Shown: positions 24,671 to 32,174 of the stretch, piece by piece
Layout of the letters: every line of letters begins with the position of its first letter
Numbering within the stretch: the stretch's first letter is position 1
NCBI GenBank assembly: GCA_029210775.1
Contig: JARGGI010000001.1
Location: 80,493-119,100 of the forward strand
Length of the DNA: 38,608 nt
From: Patescibacteria group bacterium
Lineage (GTDB): Bacteria; Patescibacteriota; Minisyncoccia; JAHIHE01; JAGLIN01
Direction: 5' to 3'
Translations under genes and position numbers: made by a program
The notes under the pieces: generated by a model
Databases searched by the model: none
What the model was told of the DNA's origin: nothing
What the model saw: only the letters and a program-made list of their open reading frames with translations

Positions 24671-25996
24671 TTAATGATATATCACATATTGATCAACTAC
24701 AGTATTTGTTTTATAGATAGAACTTATATATTTCTGTGTTGTTGAAAGATATATATTTGCTCCACTTTGTCCATTCCACATAACAGGATCATGTACAATA
24801 TATCCTTTTGAGTCTTTACTGTGAATGACGACATAATGCCCACCACCCTTTCCAAGTGCTTTGATAAAAACAATTACAGGATGACCATTTGCAATTTCGC
24901 GATCAATTTGATTCCAATCAGATGTCGTAAGTCCTCCTGACTTGTGATAGGAATTCTTAATTAAATCTAAAAATCTCCACTGTTTTGGCCATACAATTAG
25001 GTCGTAATAAAATATAGGTTGCTTTGAAAGTCTTCCTGGGTCAATGTCAATTCCATAATATTTAAAAATCATACTTACGGCGGCAATTGCGCATCCATAA
25101 TCATCAACAGAAGAGCTTGAAAGACCGATTGTCATATCTTTCCACCTTGAATCGTTTTGTGAAAAATACCAATTCGTTGACGCAAGATTCTCTGATGGAC
25201 GCTCTGCAAGTGCTGTAATTCTTGCAATTTCAACTTGCATATCTCTTTTAAGTTTGTTTATATCTCCAAGAATCGTTTTTCTTTGTTTTCGGACATTAAA
25301 TAGCAAATCTTGATATTTATATTCTTTTCCTCTTGTTTCTTTTAATAGTGATTCTTTCGCATTTTTTTGAGCATCAACAATCTCTTTTTGGTTTAACAGT
25401 TTGTTATTTAATTTGCTAAGCTCGTCTTTTTTAATTATCATTTCCACTTTCTTCTCTTCTAATTCATTTCTTATCCGATTGAGTTTATCAAGAGCTTCTT
25501 TTATTTTTTCTCCAACTATATTCATATATTCAGCTTGATTAAGAAATTCGGAAAACTCATTGCTCTTGAGCATAATTTCAAGCATTGTTTCTTGATCGTA
25601 GTTATTAATTGTTCTGATTAAATTTTTCAAAATGACTTTTTGTTTTTCAATTTCTTCTTCTTTTATTTGAATCCTCAGTAGAATATTATTAATTTCAAGA
25701 TTGGTTTGCTCTATCTGAGCTTGCGTCGCTTGGATTTCCAAATTAAGCTGGGCAACTTGCGCATCAAGAAGTTCAATTTCGTTTTCAAGGCTCTGTTCTT
25801 CAATTCTGAGATCTTTTATAAGATCATTATATTCCTCGGCTTGATTTTCAAGATTTTTTACTACTTCATTTTTTTCAACTATTTTTTGTTCAATTTCTTT
25901 AACTATGTCTGCTTTTGTACCTAAAAACGGCATCAAAATGAAAGACGCTATCAGTAATATGGGTATTATCTTTGATTTTAAATAATTTAAAATCAT
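24671..25996 (-). CDS. Secreted coiled-coil protein with C39-like cysteine peptidase domain
   Basis: The protein has 441 residues. A signal peptide or N-terminal anchor (IIPILLIASFILMPFLGTKA) covers residues 10-29. Residues 30-255 form a long coiled coil of the EnvC/PcsB type. The C-terminal domain (about 275-441) resembles C39-like peptidases: FSQNDSRWKD, then C302 in DYGCAIAAVSMIFKYYGI, and H387 in GGGHYVVIHS. A later HDPVMW could supply the third residue. By analogy with PcsB and EnvC it is probably a cell-wall hydrolase partnered with FtsEX in division, but FtsEX is not in view. It has its own extended -10 promoter and no Shine-Dalgarno sequence. Confidence 0.85.
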   Translation of the reverse strand: MILNYLKSKIIPILLIASFILMPFLGTKADIVKEIEQKIVEKNEVVKNLENQAEEYNDLIKDLRIEEQSLENEIELLDAQVAQLNLEIQATQAQIEQTNLEINNILLRIQIKEEEIEKQKVILKNLIRTINNYDQETMLEIMLKSNEFSEFLNQAEYMNIVGEKIKEALDKLNRIRNELEEKKVEMIIKKDELSKLNNKLLNQKEIVDAQKNAKESLLKETRGKEYKYQDLLFNVRKQRKTILGDINKLKRDMQVEIARITALAERPSENLASTNWYFSQNDSRWKDMTIGLSSSSVDDYGCAIAAVSMIFKYYGIDIDPGRLSKQPIFYYDLIVWPKQWRFLDLIKNSYHKSGGLTTSDWNQIDREIANGHPVIVFIKALGKGGGHYVVIHSKDSKGYIVHDPVMWNGQSGANIYLSTTQKYISSIYKTNTVVDQYVIYH

Positions 25997-26030
25997 AATA
26001 AGTATTTATATAAAAACTATATAACAATTA

Positions 26031-26059
26031 ATTATAGCATATTTTGAGGGTTTGTTCAA
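26031..26059 (-). promoter_or_regulatory. Promoter of the secreted peptidase gene
   Basis: Read on the - strand: TTGAAC (26059-26054), 17 bases, TATAAT (26036-26031), with TGC directly before the -10. The start codon lies 34 bases further. It lies directly after the gltX stop codon. Confidence 0.7.
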
Positions 26060-26070
26060 TACAAAATAAT

Positions 26071-27597
26071 TTATTTCACTAATTCAATTCCCTTTTTAAT
26101 TCTTTTTAAAACCTTTTCTTTTCCCAAAACCGCCGCCACTTCAAATGGTCCAGGCGAGCCCTTGAGTCCAGTTAGTGCTACACGAAGTGGCCAAAGTAAT
26201 TTACCTGTGTTAATCCCCTCTTGTTCCATTAAATCTCGCAAAACTTTTTCTAAATTATTTTTAGTAAAATCTTTTTCGTTTAATTTTTCCAATTCCTGAT
26301 AAGCTAATTCTAAATTATTTTTTACTTCCTCAAAACTCATCTTCTTCCAAATTAACAATTCTTTTTCATATTCTAATTTATCAATAAAAATAAATTTTAC
26401 TGACTCCCCTATTTCGGAAAGTTTTTTCATTCGTTCCTGTTCTAATAAAACCACCTTTTTCAAATATTCAAAATCAATTTCTTCGCCAGTATTTAGTATT
26501 TTATATTTATTAGTGGAAATTTCCTTAATTAAATTTGCTTTAATCAAATATGGCATGCACAATTTAGTAAGTTTTGAGATGTCCATTTTTCGAACATATA
26601 ATCCATTTAACCAATCAAGTTTTTCGGTATTGAAAATTGCTCCTGTTTTATTCACACCAGATAAATCAAATCTTTTTATCATTTCTTCTAACGAAAATAT
26701 TTCCTCTTCCGTTTTTGGATTCCAGCCGAGTAACAATATAAAATTTAATAGCGCTTTTGGTAAATATCCTTTTTTTAAATAATCTTCCACCGCCACATCG
26801 CCTTGGCGTTTGCTAAGTTTGCTTTTATCAGGATTTAAAAGAAGAGGCAGATGCGTAAATTCCGGTGTTTTCCATCCAAAAGCTTTGTATAATAAAATAT
26901 GTTTTGGCGTGGATGGTAACCACTCCTCTCCGCGAATAACATGAGAAATATTCATTAGATGATCATCAACGACACTTGCCAAATGATAAGTTGGAAAACC
27001 ATCAGATTTCATTAAAACCTGATCATCAATTGTTTTGTTTTCAATTTTGATTTTTTTATAAATCAAATCCTCAAATTCTGTAAAACCTTCTTTGGGAACT
27101 TTTAATCGAACCACGTAAGGAGTTTTTTCATATAGAAGTTTTTGAACTTCGTCTTTGCTCAACTCCCTGCACTTTCCATCATACATAGGAGCCAATTTTT
27201 GCAATTGTTGTTTTTTTCTCATTTCTTCTAATCGTTCTTGACTACAAAAGCAATAATATGCATAATCTTTTTTTATAAGCTCATCTACATATTTTTGGTA
27301 TATATCCAGTCTCTGTGATTGAATATATGGTCCAAAATCGCCCTTTTGAAAGGTTTTATTGTCTTGATCGACAAATACTCCTTCTGAATACTCCAGGCCC
27401 ATAAAATCAAGAATTTTTACTAGATTTTCAATGGATCCCTCGACATATCTAGCTTTATCCGTGTCTTCAATGCGCAAGATGAAATCACCGTCATTGTGCT
27501 TGGCAAAAAGATAATTATATAAAACCGTTCGTAAACTTCCCATATGCAGATATCCTGTTGGACTCGGTGCAAATCTAACTCGTATTTTTTTTGACAT
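26071..27597 (-). CDS. gltX: Glutamate-tRNA ligase
   Basis: GltX charges tRNA-Glu, and in many bacteria also tRNA-Gln for later amidation. It has 508 residues, in the normal range. The HIGH-type motif is in FAPSPTGYLHMGSLRTVLYN (H18-M-G-S). The KMSKS-type motif is DKSKLSKRQGD near residue 260. The four cysteine or histidine zinc ligands are not obvious, apart from YYCFCS in the connecting domain. Whether it is discriminating cannot be read here. It has no Shine-Dalgarno sequence. Confidence 0.95.
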   Translation of the reverse strand: MSKKIRVRFAPSPTGYLHMGSLRTVLYNYLFAKHNDGDFILRIEDTDKARYVEGSIENLVKILDFMGLEYSEGVFVDQDNKTFQKGDFGPYIQSQRLDIYQKYVDELIKKDYAYYCFCSQERLEEMRKKQQLQKLAPMYDGKCRELSKDEVQKLLYEKTPYVVRLKVPKEGFTEFEDLIYKKIKIENKTIDDQVLMKSDGFPTYHLASVVDDHLMNISHVIRGEEWLPSTPKHILLYKAFGWKTPEFTHLPLLLNPDKSKLSKRQGDVAVEDYLKKGYLPKALLNFILLLGWNPKTEEEIFSLEEMIKRFDLSGVNKTGAIFNTEKLDWLNGLYVRKMDISKLTKLCMPYLIKANLIKEISTNKYKILNTGEEIDFEYLKKVVLLEQERMKKLSEIGESVKFIFIDKLEYEKELLIWKKMSFEEVKNNLELAYQELEKLNEKDFTKNNLEKVLRDLMEQEGINTGKLLWPLRVALTGLKGSPGPFEVAAVLGKEKVLKRIKKGIELVK

Positions 27598-27693
27598 ATA
27601 TTATTGATTTATGATATTAATGCTTTATTTAAGTAGGCTATAGTCTTAATTAAAGAGTAGGTTTTAAACATGTTTTATAAATTCTTTTTAAAC

Positions 27694-27779
27694 GGAGGAA
27701 AGATATGTGGAATTTTGAAATATCAGAAACTTGTTTTAAAACATTTTTTTTTGGTTTCAGGATGACAATCAAATTATAA
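27694..27779 (+). CDS. Possible 24-residue peptide with strong Shine-Dalgarno
   Basis: GGAGG at 27694-27698 lies 6 bases before ATG at 27705. The frame runs 24 codons to TAA at 27777-27779: MWNFEISETCFK, then TFFFGFRMTIKL. The strong ribosome site stands out, because ordinary genes here lack one. The last third is encoded by a repeat remnant (27755-27767), so the peptide may be a truncated or fused remnant. No consensus promoter: TATAAA at 27676-27681 lacks a -35. It overlaps the end of the - strand pseudogene. Confidence 0.35.
27755..27767. repeat. Repeat fragment, ATGACA end
   Basis: TTTCAGGATGACA matches the right end of the palindromic repeats at 18381-18409 and 19954-19976. The left half is not recognisable. 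Confidence 0.45.
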
Positions 27780-28833
27780 CTCAACCTCACAGCAAAACTT
27801 TTTTAAAACACTTTTAGAATAAAATTTCGGTAACAATTTATTATACCATAAATCAAAAACGATTTCTTGGGAAGTGTTAGGTATTGCTCTCCTTTCTTTT
27901 TGGGCCAATTCGAAATTTATTTTGGTAGCGGTAAAATCTTCAATTTTGAGCATTTCGAGTCGCAAGAATAAATTTTTGTTTACTTTTTGAAGCTCCAATA
28001 AAAATCCTTCCAATTTTTCTTCGGCTAAACCTTCTTCATATACATAAGCTGGGACATAGGCAAAAAAATCAGCTCCGAGTTCAATCAGCAATTTTGCGAT
28101 TTCAAATTGTTCTAAGGAATATTTTTCTTCCGCACCTGTAATAATACTAAAATCTTCTTTCGTTGTCCTCTTGAAACATCCCAAAATTCCAACATTTTTT
28201 GAACTGATCACTTTTTGCAAATCTTTTTGATGTTTTCTGATGATTTTCAGAGTCGATAGATTTGTGTTAATCCAAAGATATGAATCTGGAGATTTTTTCA
28301 TCATCTCAGAATATACATCGATAATAATTTCTAAAATAATCATACACTTTCCAACGCTAATCCTGATAATATTCATGGGAGTTTTTGATTCTTTTTTAAT
28401 TCTAAAAAAAATTATCCACAATTTCTTTAGCACTAAAATATCTGCCGTGTTTCTCACTTGCCGAATTAAGTTCTCTGGGCACGAAACAATAATTGCACAT
28501 ATAATTGCAACCGGCAACTTGAATCGTAAAAACTTTTGTAAAATCTGATAAACTTCTTTTCAAAGCATTAAAAGCTGAATATGTTGGATTTTGAAATTCG
28601 ATTTTCTTAAATCCATTTTTGCCAAGCGCAAAGAATTTTCCTGACCATTTCCCTTTCTCTGTTTCACTTAATCATTTAATATCATCAATATAATCTTTAT
28701 ATCTAAAATATTTAGATAGAATCTTTCGTTCTCCTGGGTCTTGCCCTGTTCCGCTAATTTTTGCAAGCAAGTATTTATTATTTTTAATAAGTTTATTTCT
28801 TAAAGTATTTGCTTTTTTGTTTGGATTAATCAT
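27774..28833 (-). pseudogene. Disrupted radical SAM protein gene
   Basis: The reading runs from ATG at 28833 (MINPNKKANTLRNKLIKNNK) but is broken. An in-frame TGA at 28674-28672 falls between DYIDDIK and LSETEKGKWSGKFF. The same frame then continues through the cluster motif CNYMCNYCFVPREL (CxxxCxxC) and stops again at a run of eight T at about 28413-28406 (- strand). Removing one T restores the frame into FFRIKKESKTPMNIIRIS and on to the C-terminus. The usual SGGE motif is mutated to SVGK. It was thus once an enzyme of about 350 residues that used an iron-sulfur cluster and S-adenosylmethionine, and is now probably inactive. The reaction is unknown. Confidence 0.8.
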
Positions 28834-28863
28834 AAAAACTGTTTTATTTCTTTTTTTTAAAAT

Positions 28864-28892
28864 TTGTTTTATAGTATTAATTTTGATATAAT
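28864..28892 (+). promoter_or_regulatory. Promoter for the Cys-rich small protein
   Basis: TTGTTT at 28864-28869, 17 bases, then TATAAT at 28887-28892 with TGA directly before it (extended -10). Transcription would begin near 28899, right at the Shine-Dalgarno sequence (28901-28907), leaving almost no leader. Confidence 0.65.
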
Positions 28893-28900
28893 AAAAAAAG

Positions 28901-29155
28901 AGGAGGGCATCAAATATTTTAGATAAAAAATATTGGCACGGAGATTTCAATGCGGGACTATATTGTGATCGTTGTGAAAACAAAATACCAAAAAGGCCCA
29001 AGAAGGGAGAAGTATGTGTAAATTGTAAAGGAGAATTTACTGGAAAATCCTTTGGATGTGAAGATAAAAAATGCACATCTGAAGGAGCTGAATTTTTTGG
29101 TATTGAAAATTGTATTACATCAAATTGTCGAAATTGTATGAAAATATACAATTAA
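28901..29155 (+). CDS. Cys-rich putative zinc protein, 79 residues, probable AUU start
   Basis: AGGAGGG at 28901-28907 is followed after 8 bases by ATT at 28916, the only near-start codon in a frame that is closed upstream by TAA at 28892-28894. The frame then runs 79 codons to TAA at 29153. It encodes nine cysteines: CDRC (17-20), CVNC (34-37), C48-x4-C53, C66 and CRNC (71-74), with many Lys between. This looks like two or three zinc ribbons or knuckles. There is no ATG before M75. It has its own promoter. The opposite strand shows only a shadow frame. I do not know the family; a nucleic-acid- or protein-binding role is possible. Confidence 0.6.
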   Translation, partial: RRASNILDKKYWHGDFNAGLYCDRCENKIPKRPKKGEVCVNCKGEFTGKSFGCEDKKCTSEGAEFFGIENCITSNCRNCMKIYN

Positions 29156-29203
29156 TCAAACTTAGTATAAACAATTCAAATATCATAAAATTGAGGTTTA
29201 ATT

Positions 29204-29980
29204 CTATAACACTGGAATTTTACCTTTTTTATTTTTTATAATTATCCATCCGAATTTTATTGTTGCATTATAAATCCGTTTTATTCTTTTTGGCTCTTGA
29301 AATAATCTATATAACCATTCAAATCCTAATCTTTGAAAAATTTTTGGAGCACGTTTTATCTTGCCAGAAATAAAATCAAATGACCCACCTACTCCGATTG
29401 CAAGTTTTACGCTTGGCATTTTTTTTATGTTTTTGCTAATCCAAATCTCTTGTTTTGGAGATCCAAAGGCGACAAACAAAATACCAGGTTTAGTGATATT
29501 TATTTTTTTTATTAATTTATCGTTTTCAATTTTATAATTATCCGACATAAAATCTTTAATTCCATCTTCTGCGCCAATAATTTTTAGATTGGGATATTTT
29601 TTACATAATATTTCAGAAGTTTTTTTTGCAATTCCCTCTTTCGCTCCTAATAAATAAATTTTCAGATCGTTTATATATTTTTCTTTACAGATTTTTTCAA
29701 TCAAATCAATTCCTGTAATTTTTTCTGGTAATTTTTTATGGTAAATATATTTATAAGCTAATAATACTCCAGTTCCATCAGGAATAACAAGATTTGCTTT
29801 GTTAATTATACTCTTGAACAGAGTATTTTCTTGAGCCTCAATAATCATTTCTGGATTAAGCGTTACGATGTAGTGTTGATCATTTAATAATAAAAAACCC
29901 TTGATTTTTTCAAGAACTTCTATAGTTGTTATTTTGTCAATTTTCACATCTAAAATTCTAAAATTAATATCTTTCGTCAT
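29204..29980 (-). CDS. WecG/TagA/CpsF family glycosyltransferase
   Basis: This family adds a sugar (such as N-acetylmannosamine) to a lipid-linked intermediate for wall or surface polymers. It has 258 residues, a normal length. Family motifs: TLNPEMIIEA, IPDGTGVLLA, KITGIDLI, IYLLGA, FVAFGSPKQEIWI, GVGGSFDFISGKIKRAP and the end segment RLGFEWLYRLFQEPKR. The gap to thpR is 9 bases, so the pair is one operon. Confidence 0.93.
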   Translation of the reverse strand: MTKDINFRILDVKIDKITTIEVLEKIKGFLLLNDQHYIVTLNPEMIIEAQENTLFKSIINKANLVIPDGTGVLLAYKYIYHKKLPEKITGIDLIEKICKEKYINDLKIYLLGAKEGIAKKTSEILCKKYPNLKIIGAEDGIKDFMSDNYKIENDKLIKKINITKPGILFVAFGSPKQEIWISKNIKKMPSVKLAIGVGGSFDFISGKIKRAPKIFQRLGFEWLYRLFQEPKRIKRIYNATIKFGWIIIKNKKGKIPVL

Positions 29981-29989
29981 GATATATAT

Positions 29990-30532
29990 TTATCCTTTAA
30001 ATTCAAAACTTTCAATGAGTTTATATTTTTCGATATTAGGACGTAATTGACTTTCCATTATTTCTATTCCTCCAGCTTCAAATCTCAAATTTTTTAATAC
30101 AGTATTCGTTTGCCTACCTTTGAGTTGATTTCCTCTTGCTCTTGCAAGTGTTATATGTGGTTTAAAGGGCTTATCTTCTAAATTGAAATCTTGTTCAAGT
30201 AAATTCTTATGAAGTAGTTTTTTTAATTTCATCATATTTGCGTCAATATGGACCGTTGCCCAAAACATCTTTGCTTCTACTGAATCAGGTCCCAATATAA
30301 TTTTATCAATTCTTATATTAAATGGTTTTAGATTTGATGCTGTCATTTTACTTGCGTTTATTATTGATTCAAGTTTATTTTTATCTACTTCTCCAAGAAA
30401 CTCAATTGTTATATGAAGTTTATAAAAATTTGTCCATCTTATATTCAAATTTCTCCACCTTTTTTCATAAGACAGAAGCTCTCTTTTGACCTCATCTGGA
30501 ATGTCTATTACTATAAAAATTCGTTTATTCAT
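29990..30532 (-). CDS. thpR: RNA 2',3'-cyclic phosphodiesterase
   Basis: This enzyme of the 2H family opens 2',3'-cyclic phosphate ends on RNA. It has 180 residues. The two HxTx motifs are LHITIEFLGEV and KPHITLARARG. The promoter's TATAAT lies only 6 bases before the ATG, so the mRNA is probably leaderless. Confidence 0.92.
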   Translation of the reverse strand: MNKRIFIVIDIPDEVKRELLSYEKRWRNLNIRWTNFYKLHITIEFLGEVDKNKLESIINASKMTASNLKPFNIRIDKIILGPDSVEAKMFWATVHIDANMMKLKKLLHKNLLEQDFNLEDKPFKPHITLARARGNQLKGRQTNTVLKNLRFEAGGIEIMESQLRPNIEKYKLIESFEFKG

Positions 30533-30538
30533 TGTTTA

Positions 30539-30567
30539 ATTATAGCAGGTTATGTAAAGTTTGACAA
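30539..30567 (-). promoter_or_regulatory. Promoter of thpR-wecG, leaderless
   Basis: Read on the - strand: TTGTCA (30567-30562), 17 bases, TATAAT (30544-30539), with TGC before the -10. The ATG follows at 30532, about where transcription should start. Confidence 0.75.
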
Positions 30568-30574
30568 AAAGAAT

Positions 30575-30592
30575 CTACGCTAATTAGTGTAG
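30575..30592. promoter_or_regulatory. 18-bp palindrome between divergent promoters (operator candidate)
   Basis: CTACGCTAATTAGTGTAG is an inverted repeat with a single mismatched pair. It sits between the two -35 boxes of thpR (- strand) and the 71-residue protein (+ strand), 7 and 11 bases from them. Its right half plus flank, ATTAGTGTAGA, recurs upstream of the promoter at 33095. The regulator is unknown. Confidence 0.6.
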
Positions 30593-30603
30593 AGCCAATT
30601 TTT

Positions 30604-30632
30604 TTGACAAATTTTTAATTTTCCGTTATATA
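30604..30632 (+). promoter_or_regulatory. Promoter of the 71-residue membrane protein
   Basis: TTGACA at 30604-30609, 17 bases, then TATATA at 30627-30632. The expected start of the RNA (about 30639) begins a 6-bp hairpin, AAGGTA-AAA-TACCTT (30639-30653), that could protect the 5' end. Confidence 0.65.
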
Positions 30633-30695
30633 TGAAGTAAGGTAAAATACCTTAAAATTAGGATTGAAAACAAAAATAGTAGCGGAGGGATAACT

Positions 30696-30911
30696 ATGAG
30701 ATGGAATTGGTATGGATTAACCAACAAGCAATTATGCTGGAATGTTGTAATATCAGTTTTAATGTGCTTTCTTGTTGCTTTAATAATAAATGCAATAGCA
30801 AGAAACGCAATTATTTTAAAATCATTACCAATAACTGTGATTTTCTTTGTTGTTGTATTTATTATATTATACCAAATAGGACCAGCAATAGTTACTAAAT
30901 ATATAAAATAA
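30696..30911 (+). CDS. Small two-helix membrane protein (unrecognised)
   Basis: The protein has 71 residues: a polar, Trp-rich start (MRWNWYGLTNKQLCW), a first hydrophobic helix at about 16-33 (VVISVLMCFLVALIINAI), a short loop with Arg-Asn, and a second helix at about 45-63 (PITVIFFVVVFIILYQI), then a basic end. It has its own promoter, a strong Shine-Dalgarno (GGAGG at 30684-30688, 7 bases before ATG) and a perfect terminator. It is therefore a stand-alone mini gene, probably in its own regulated unit. I do not recognise a family. Confidence 0.75.
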   Translation: MRWNWYGLTNKQLCWNVVISVLMCFLVALIINAIARNAIILKSLPITVIFFVVVFIILYQIGPAIVTKYIK

Positions 30912-30917
30912 TAAAGT

Positions 30918-30946
30918 TTACCATCTTTTTTGATGGTAATTTTTTT
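30918..30946 (+). terminator. Strong intrinsic terminator
   Basis: TTACCATC (30918-30925) and GATGGTAA (30932-30939) form an 8-bp stem with a T6 loop, followed by seven T (30940-30946). It closes the unit of the 71-residue protein. Confidence 0.85.
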
Positions 30947-30957
30947 ATATTTTTTTC

Positions 30958-30985
30958 TTGATTTAAAACACAAAAGTGGTAAAAT
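30958..30985 (+). promoter_or_regulatory. Promoter of amrS
   Basis: TTGATT at 30958-30963, 16 bases, then TAAAAT at 30980-30985 with TGG directly before it. The start codon is 28 bases downstream. Confidence 0.55.
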
Positions 30986-31013
30986 ATACATACTTTATGG
31001 AATATTTATAATT

Positions 31014-32036
31014 ATGAAAAAAGAATCGTATCTATATAAAAAACTTGAAAATAACAAAGTTCAATGTAGCACCTGCTCGCATAGGTGTTTTATTTTAACA
31101 GAAAAATATGGTATTTGCGGAGTAAGAAAAAATATTGACGGAAAATTATTTGTGCTTAACTATGGAAAAGCGATTTCGGAAAGCATAGATCCGATTGAAA
31201 AAAAACCACTTTTTCATTTTTTACCAGGAACTCACACCTTGTCAATTGCAACAGTCGGTTGTAATTTGAGATGTGGTAATTGTCAGAATTGGCAGATATC
31301 GCAATTAGTTAAAGATGATAAAAAACAATTAGAAATAGGACAAAATTTATTGCCGAGTGAAATTATTAGTCATGCTATTGAAAATAAATGTCCAAGTATA
31401 TCATATACATATACTGAACCGACAATTTTTTTAGAGTATGCGATAGACACAATGAAACTTGCAAAGAAGAATGGAATAAAAAACATTTGGGTAACAAATG
31501 GATTTATGAGCATTGAAACATTAAAATTAATCAATCCATATCTTGATGCCGTAAATGTAGATTTAAAATCTTTTGATGACGAGTTTTACAAAACTATTTG
31601 CAGTGCGAGACTTGCGCCTGTTTTAAAAAACTTAAAGTGGATAAAAAAAAATAGTATTCATCTTGAGGTTATAACACTCATAATTCCTGGATTTAGTGAT
31701 AATGAAAAAATGCTTGAAAAAATTGCAAAGTTTATTTTTAAGGAATTAGGAAGTGAAACGCCTTGGCACATAAGCGCTTTTTTAGGAGAGATTTCGTATA
31801 AAATGCAAGATGTTGTTGACACTCCTTATGAAATAATTCACAAAGCTTATAATATAGGAAAACAAATCGGACTAAAATATGTTTATGCAGGGAATGTTAC
31901 TGGAGATTTGATGGAAAATACTTATTGTCCAAAATGTAATAAACTTGTTATTGAGAGAATTGGTTATTTTGTGAAAAGATATGATATTAATGGAAAATGC
32001 GGAAAGTGTGGTGAGGGTTTGGATTTAGTCATATAA
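31014..32036 (+). CDS. amrS: AmmeMemoRadiSam system radical SAM enzyme
   Basis: The protein has 340 residues from the ATG at 31014; a longer in-frame start would overlap the upstream terminator. An N-terminal Cys cluster CSTCSHRCFILTEKYGICG precedes the radical SAM motif VGCNLRCGNCQNWQIS (CxxxCxxC). The C-terminus carries two more CxxC pairs, CPKC and CGKC. These features are those of AmrS (relative of pyruvate-formate lyase activators). Its natural reaction in this system is not established. The next gene is its usual partner type, an AMMECR1-associated LigB-like protein. Confidence 0.9.
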   Translation: MKKESYLYKKLENNKVQCSTCSHRCFILTEKYGICGVRKNIDGKLFVLNYGKAISESIDPIEKKPLFHFLPGTHTLSIATVGCNLRCGNCQNWQISQLVKDDKKQLEIGQNLLPSEIISHAIENKCPSISYTYTEPTIFLEYAIDTMKLAKKNGIKNIWVTNGFMSIETLKLINPYLDAVNVDLKSFDDEFYKTICSARLAPVLKNLKWIKKNSIHLEVITLIIPGFSDNEKMLEKIAKFIFKELGSETPWHISAFLGEISYKMQDVVDTPYEIIHKAYNIGKQIGLKYVYAGNVTGDLMENTYCPKCNKLVIERIGYFVKRYDINGKCGKCGEGLDLVI

Positions 32037-32043
32037 TTTATTT

Positions 32044-32154
32044 ACTGTCATTGAGAGGAACTCCGCAGAGCGACATGGCAATTCTGTGATTAGATTCCCC
32101 GCGTTTAGTTATGGGATTTCTTAATCGTCCTTTGGAACTTTTCGTAATAACAGT
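32044..32154. repeat. Decayed 111-bp palindromic MITE-like element
   Basis: The ends ACTGTCATTGAGAGGAAC (left) and the complement of AACTTTTCGTAATAACAGT (right) are related inverted repeats. Inside, GAGCGACATGGCAAT on the left matches the kind of sequence seen in known GTCATTG...GCAAT palindromes, while the right half (GGGATTTCTTAATCGTCC) is its degraded mirror. It begins 8 bases after the amrS stop. It does not encode a protein. Confidence 0.6.
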
Positions 32155-32174
32155 TAATTTTCTAATTTAATTAT

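Noticed and set aside
28412-28420. Exact DnaA box TTATCCACA, and a near match TTATCCACC at 33058-33066
   Set aside because: They are isolated, far apart, and the first lies in a pseudogene. There is no box cluster and no dnaA or dnaN nearby, so no origin is claimed.
28672-28674. Reassigned UGA codon (Gly or Trp), as in some CPR lineages
   Set aside because: The NUDIX gene ends properly at TGA with an ATGA overlap, no other long gene contains an internal TGA, and Trp and Gly use standard codons. The TGA occurs in a gene with other lesions.
28672-29151. A - strand open frame of 159 codons over the Cys-rich gene
   Set aside because: Its first two thirds are the complement of the promoter-linked Cys-rich + strand gene and look non-protein-like. 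Only the end (from ATG at 28833) belongs to the disrupted radical SAM gene.
30930-31013. Longer N-terminus for AmrS
   Set aside because: It would start inside the upstream terminator and before the amrS promoter.
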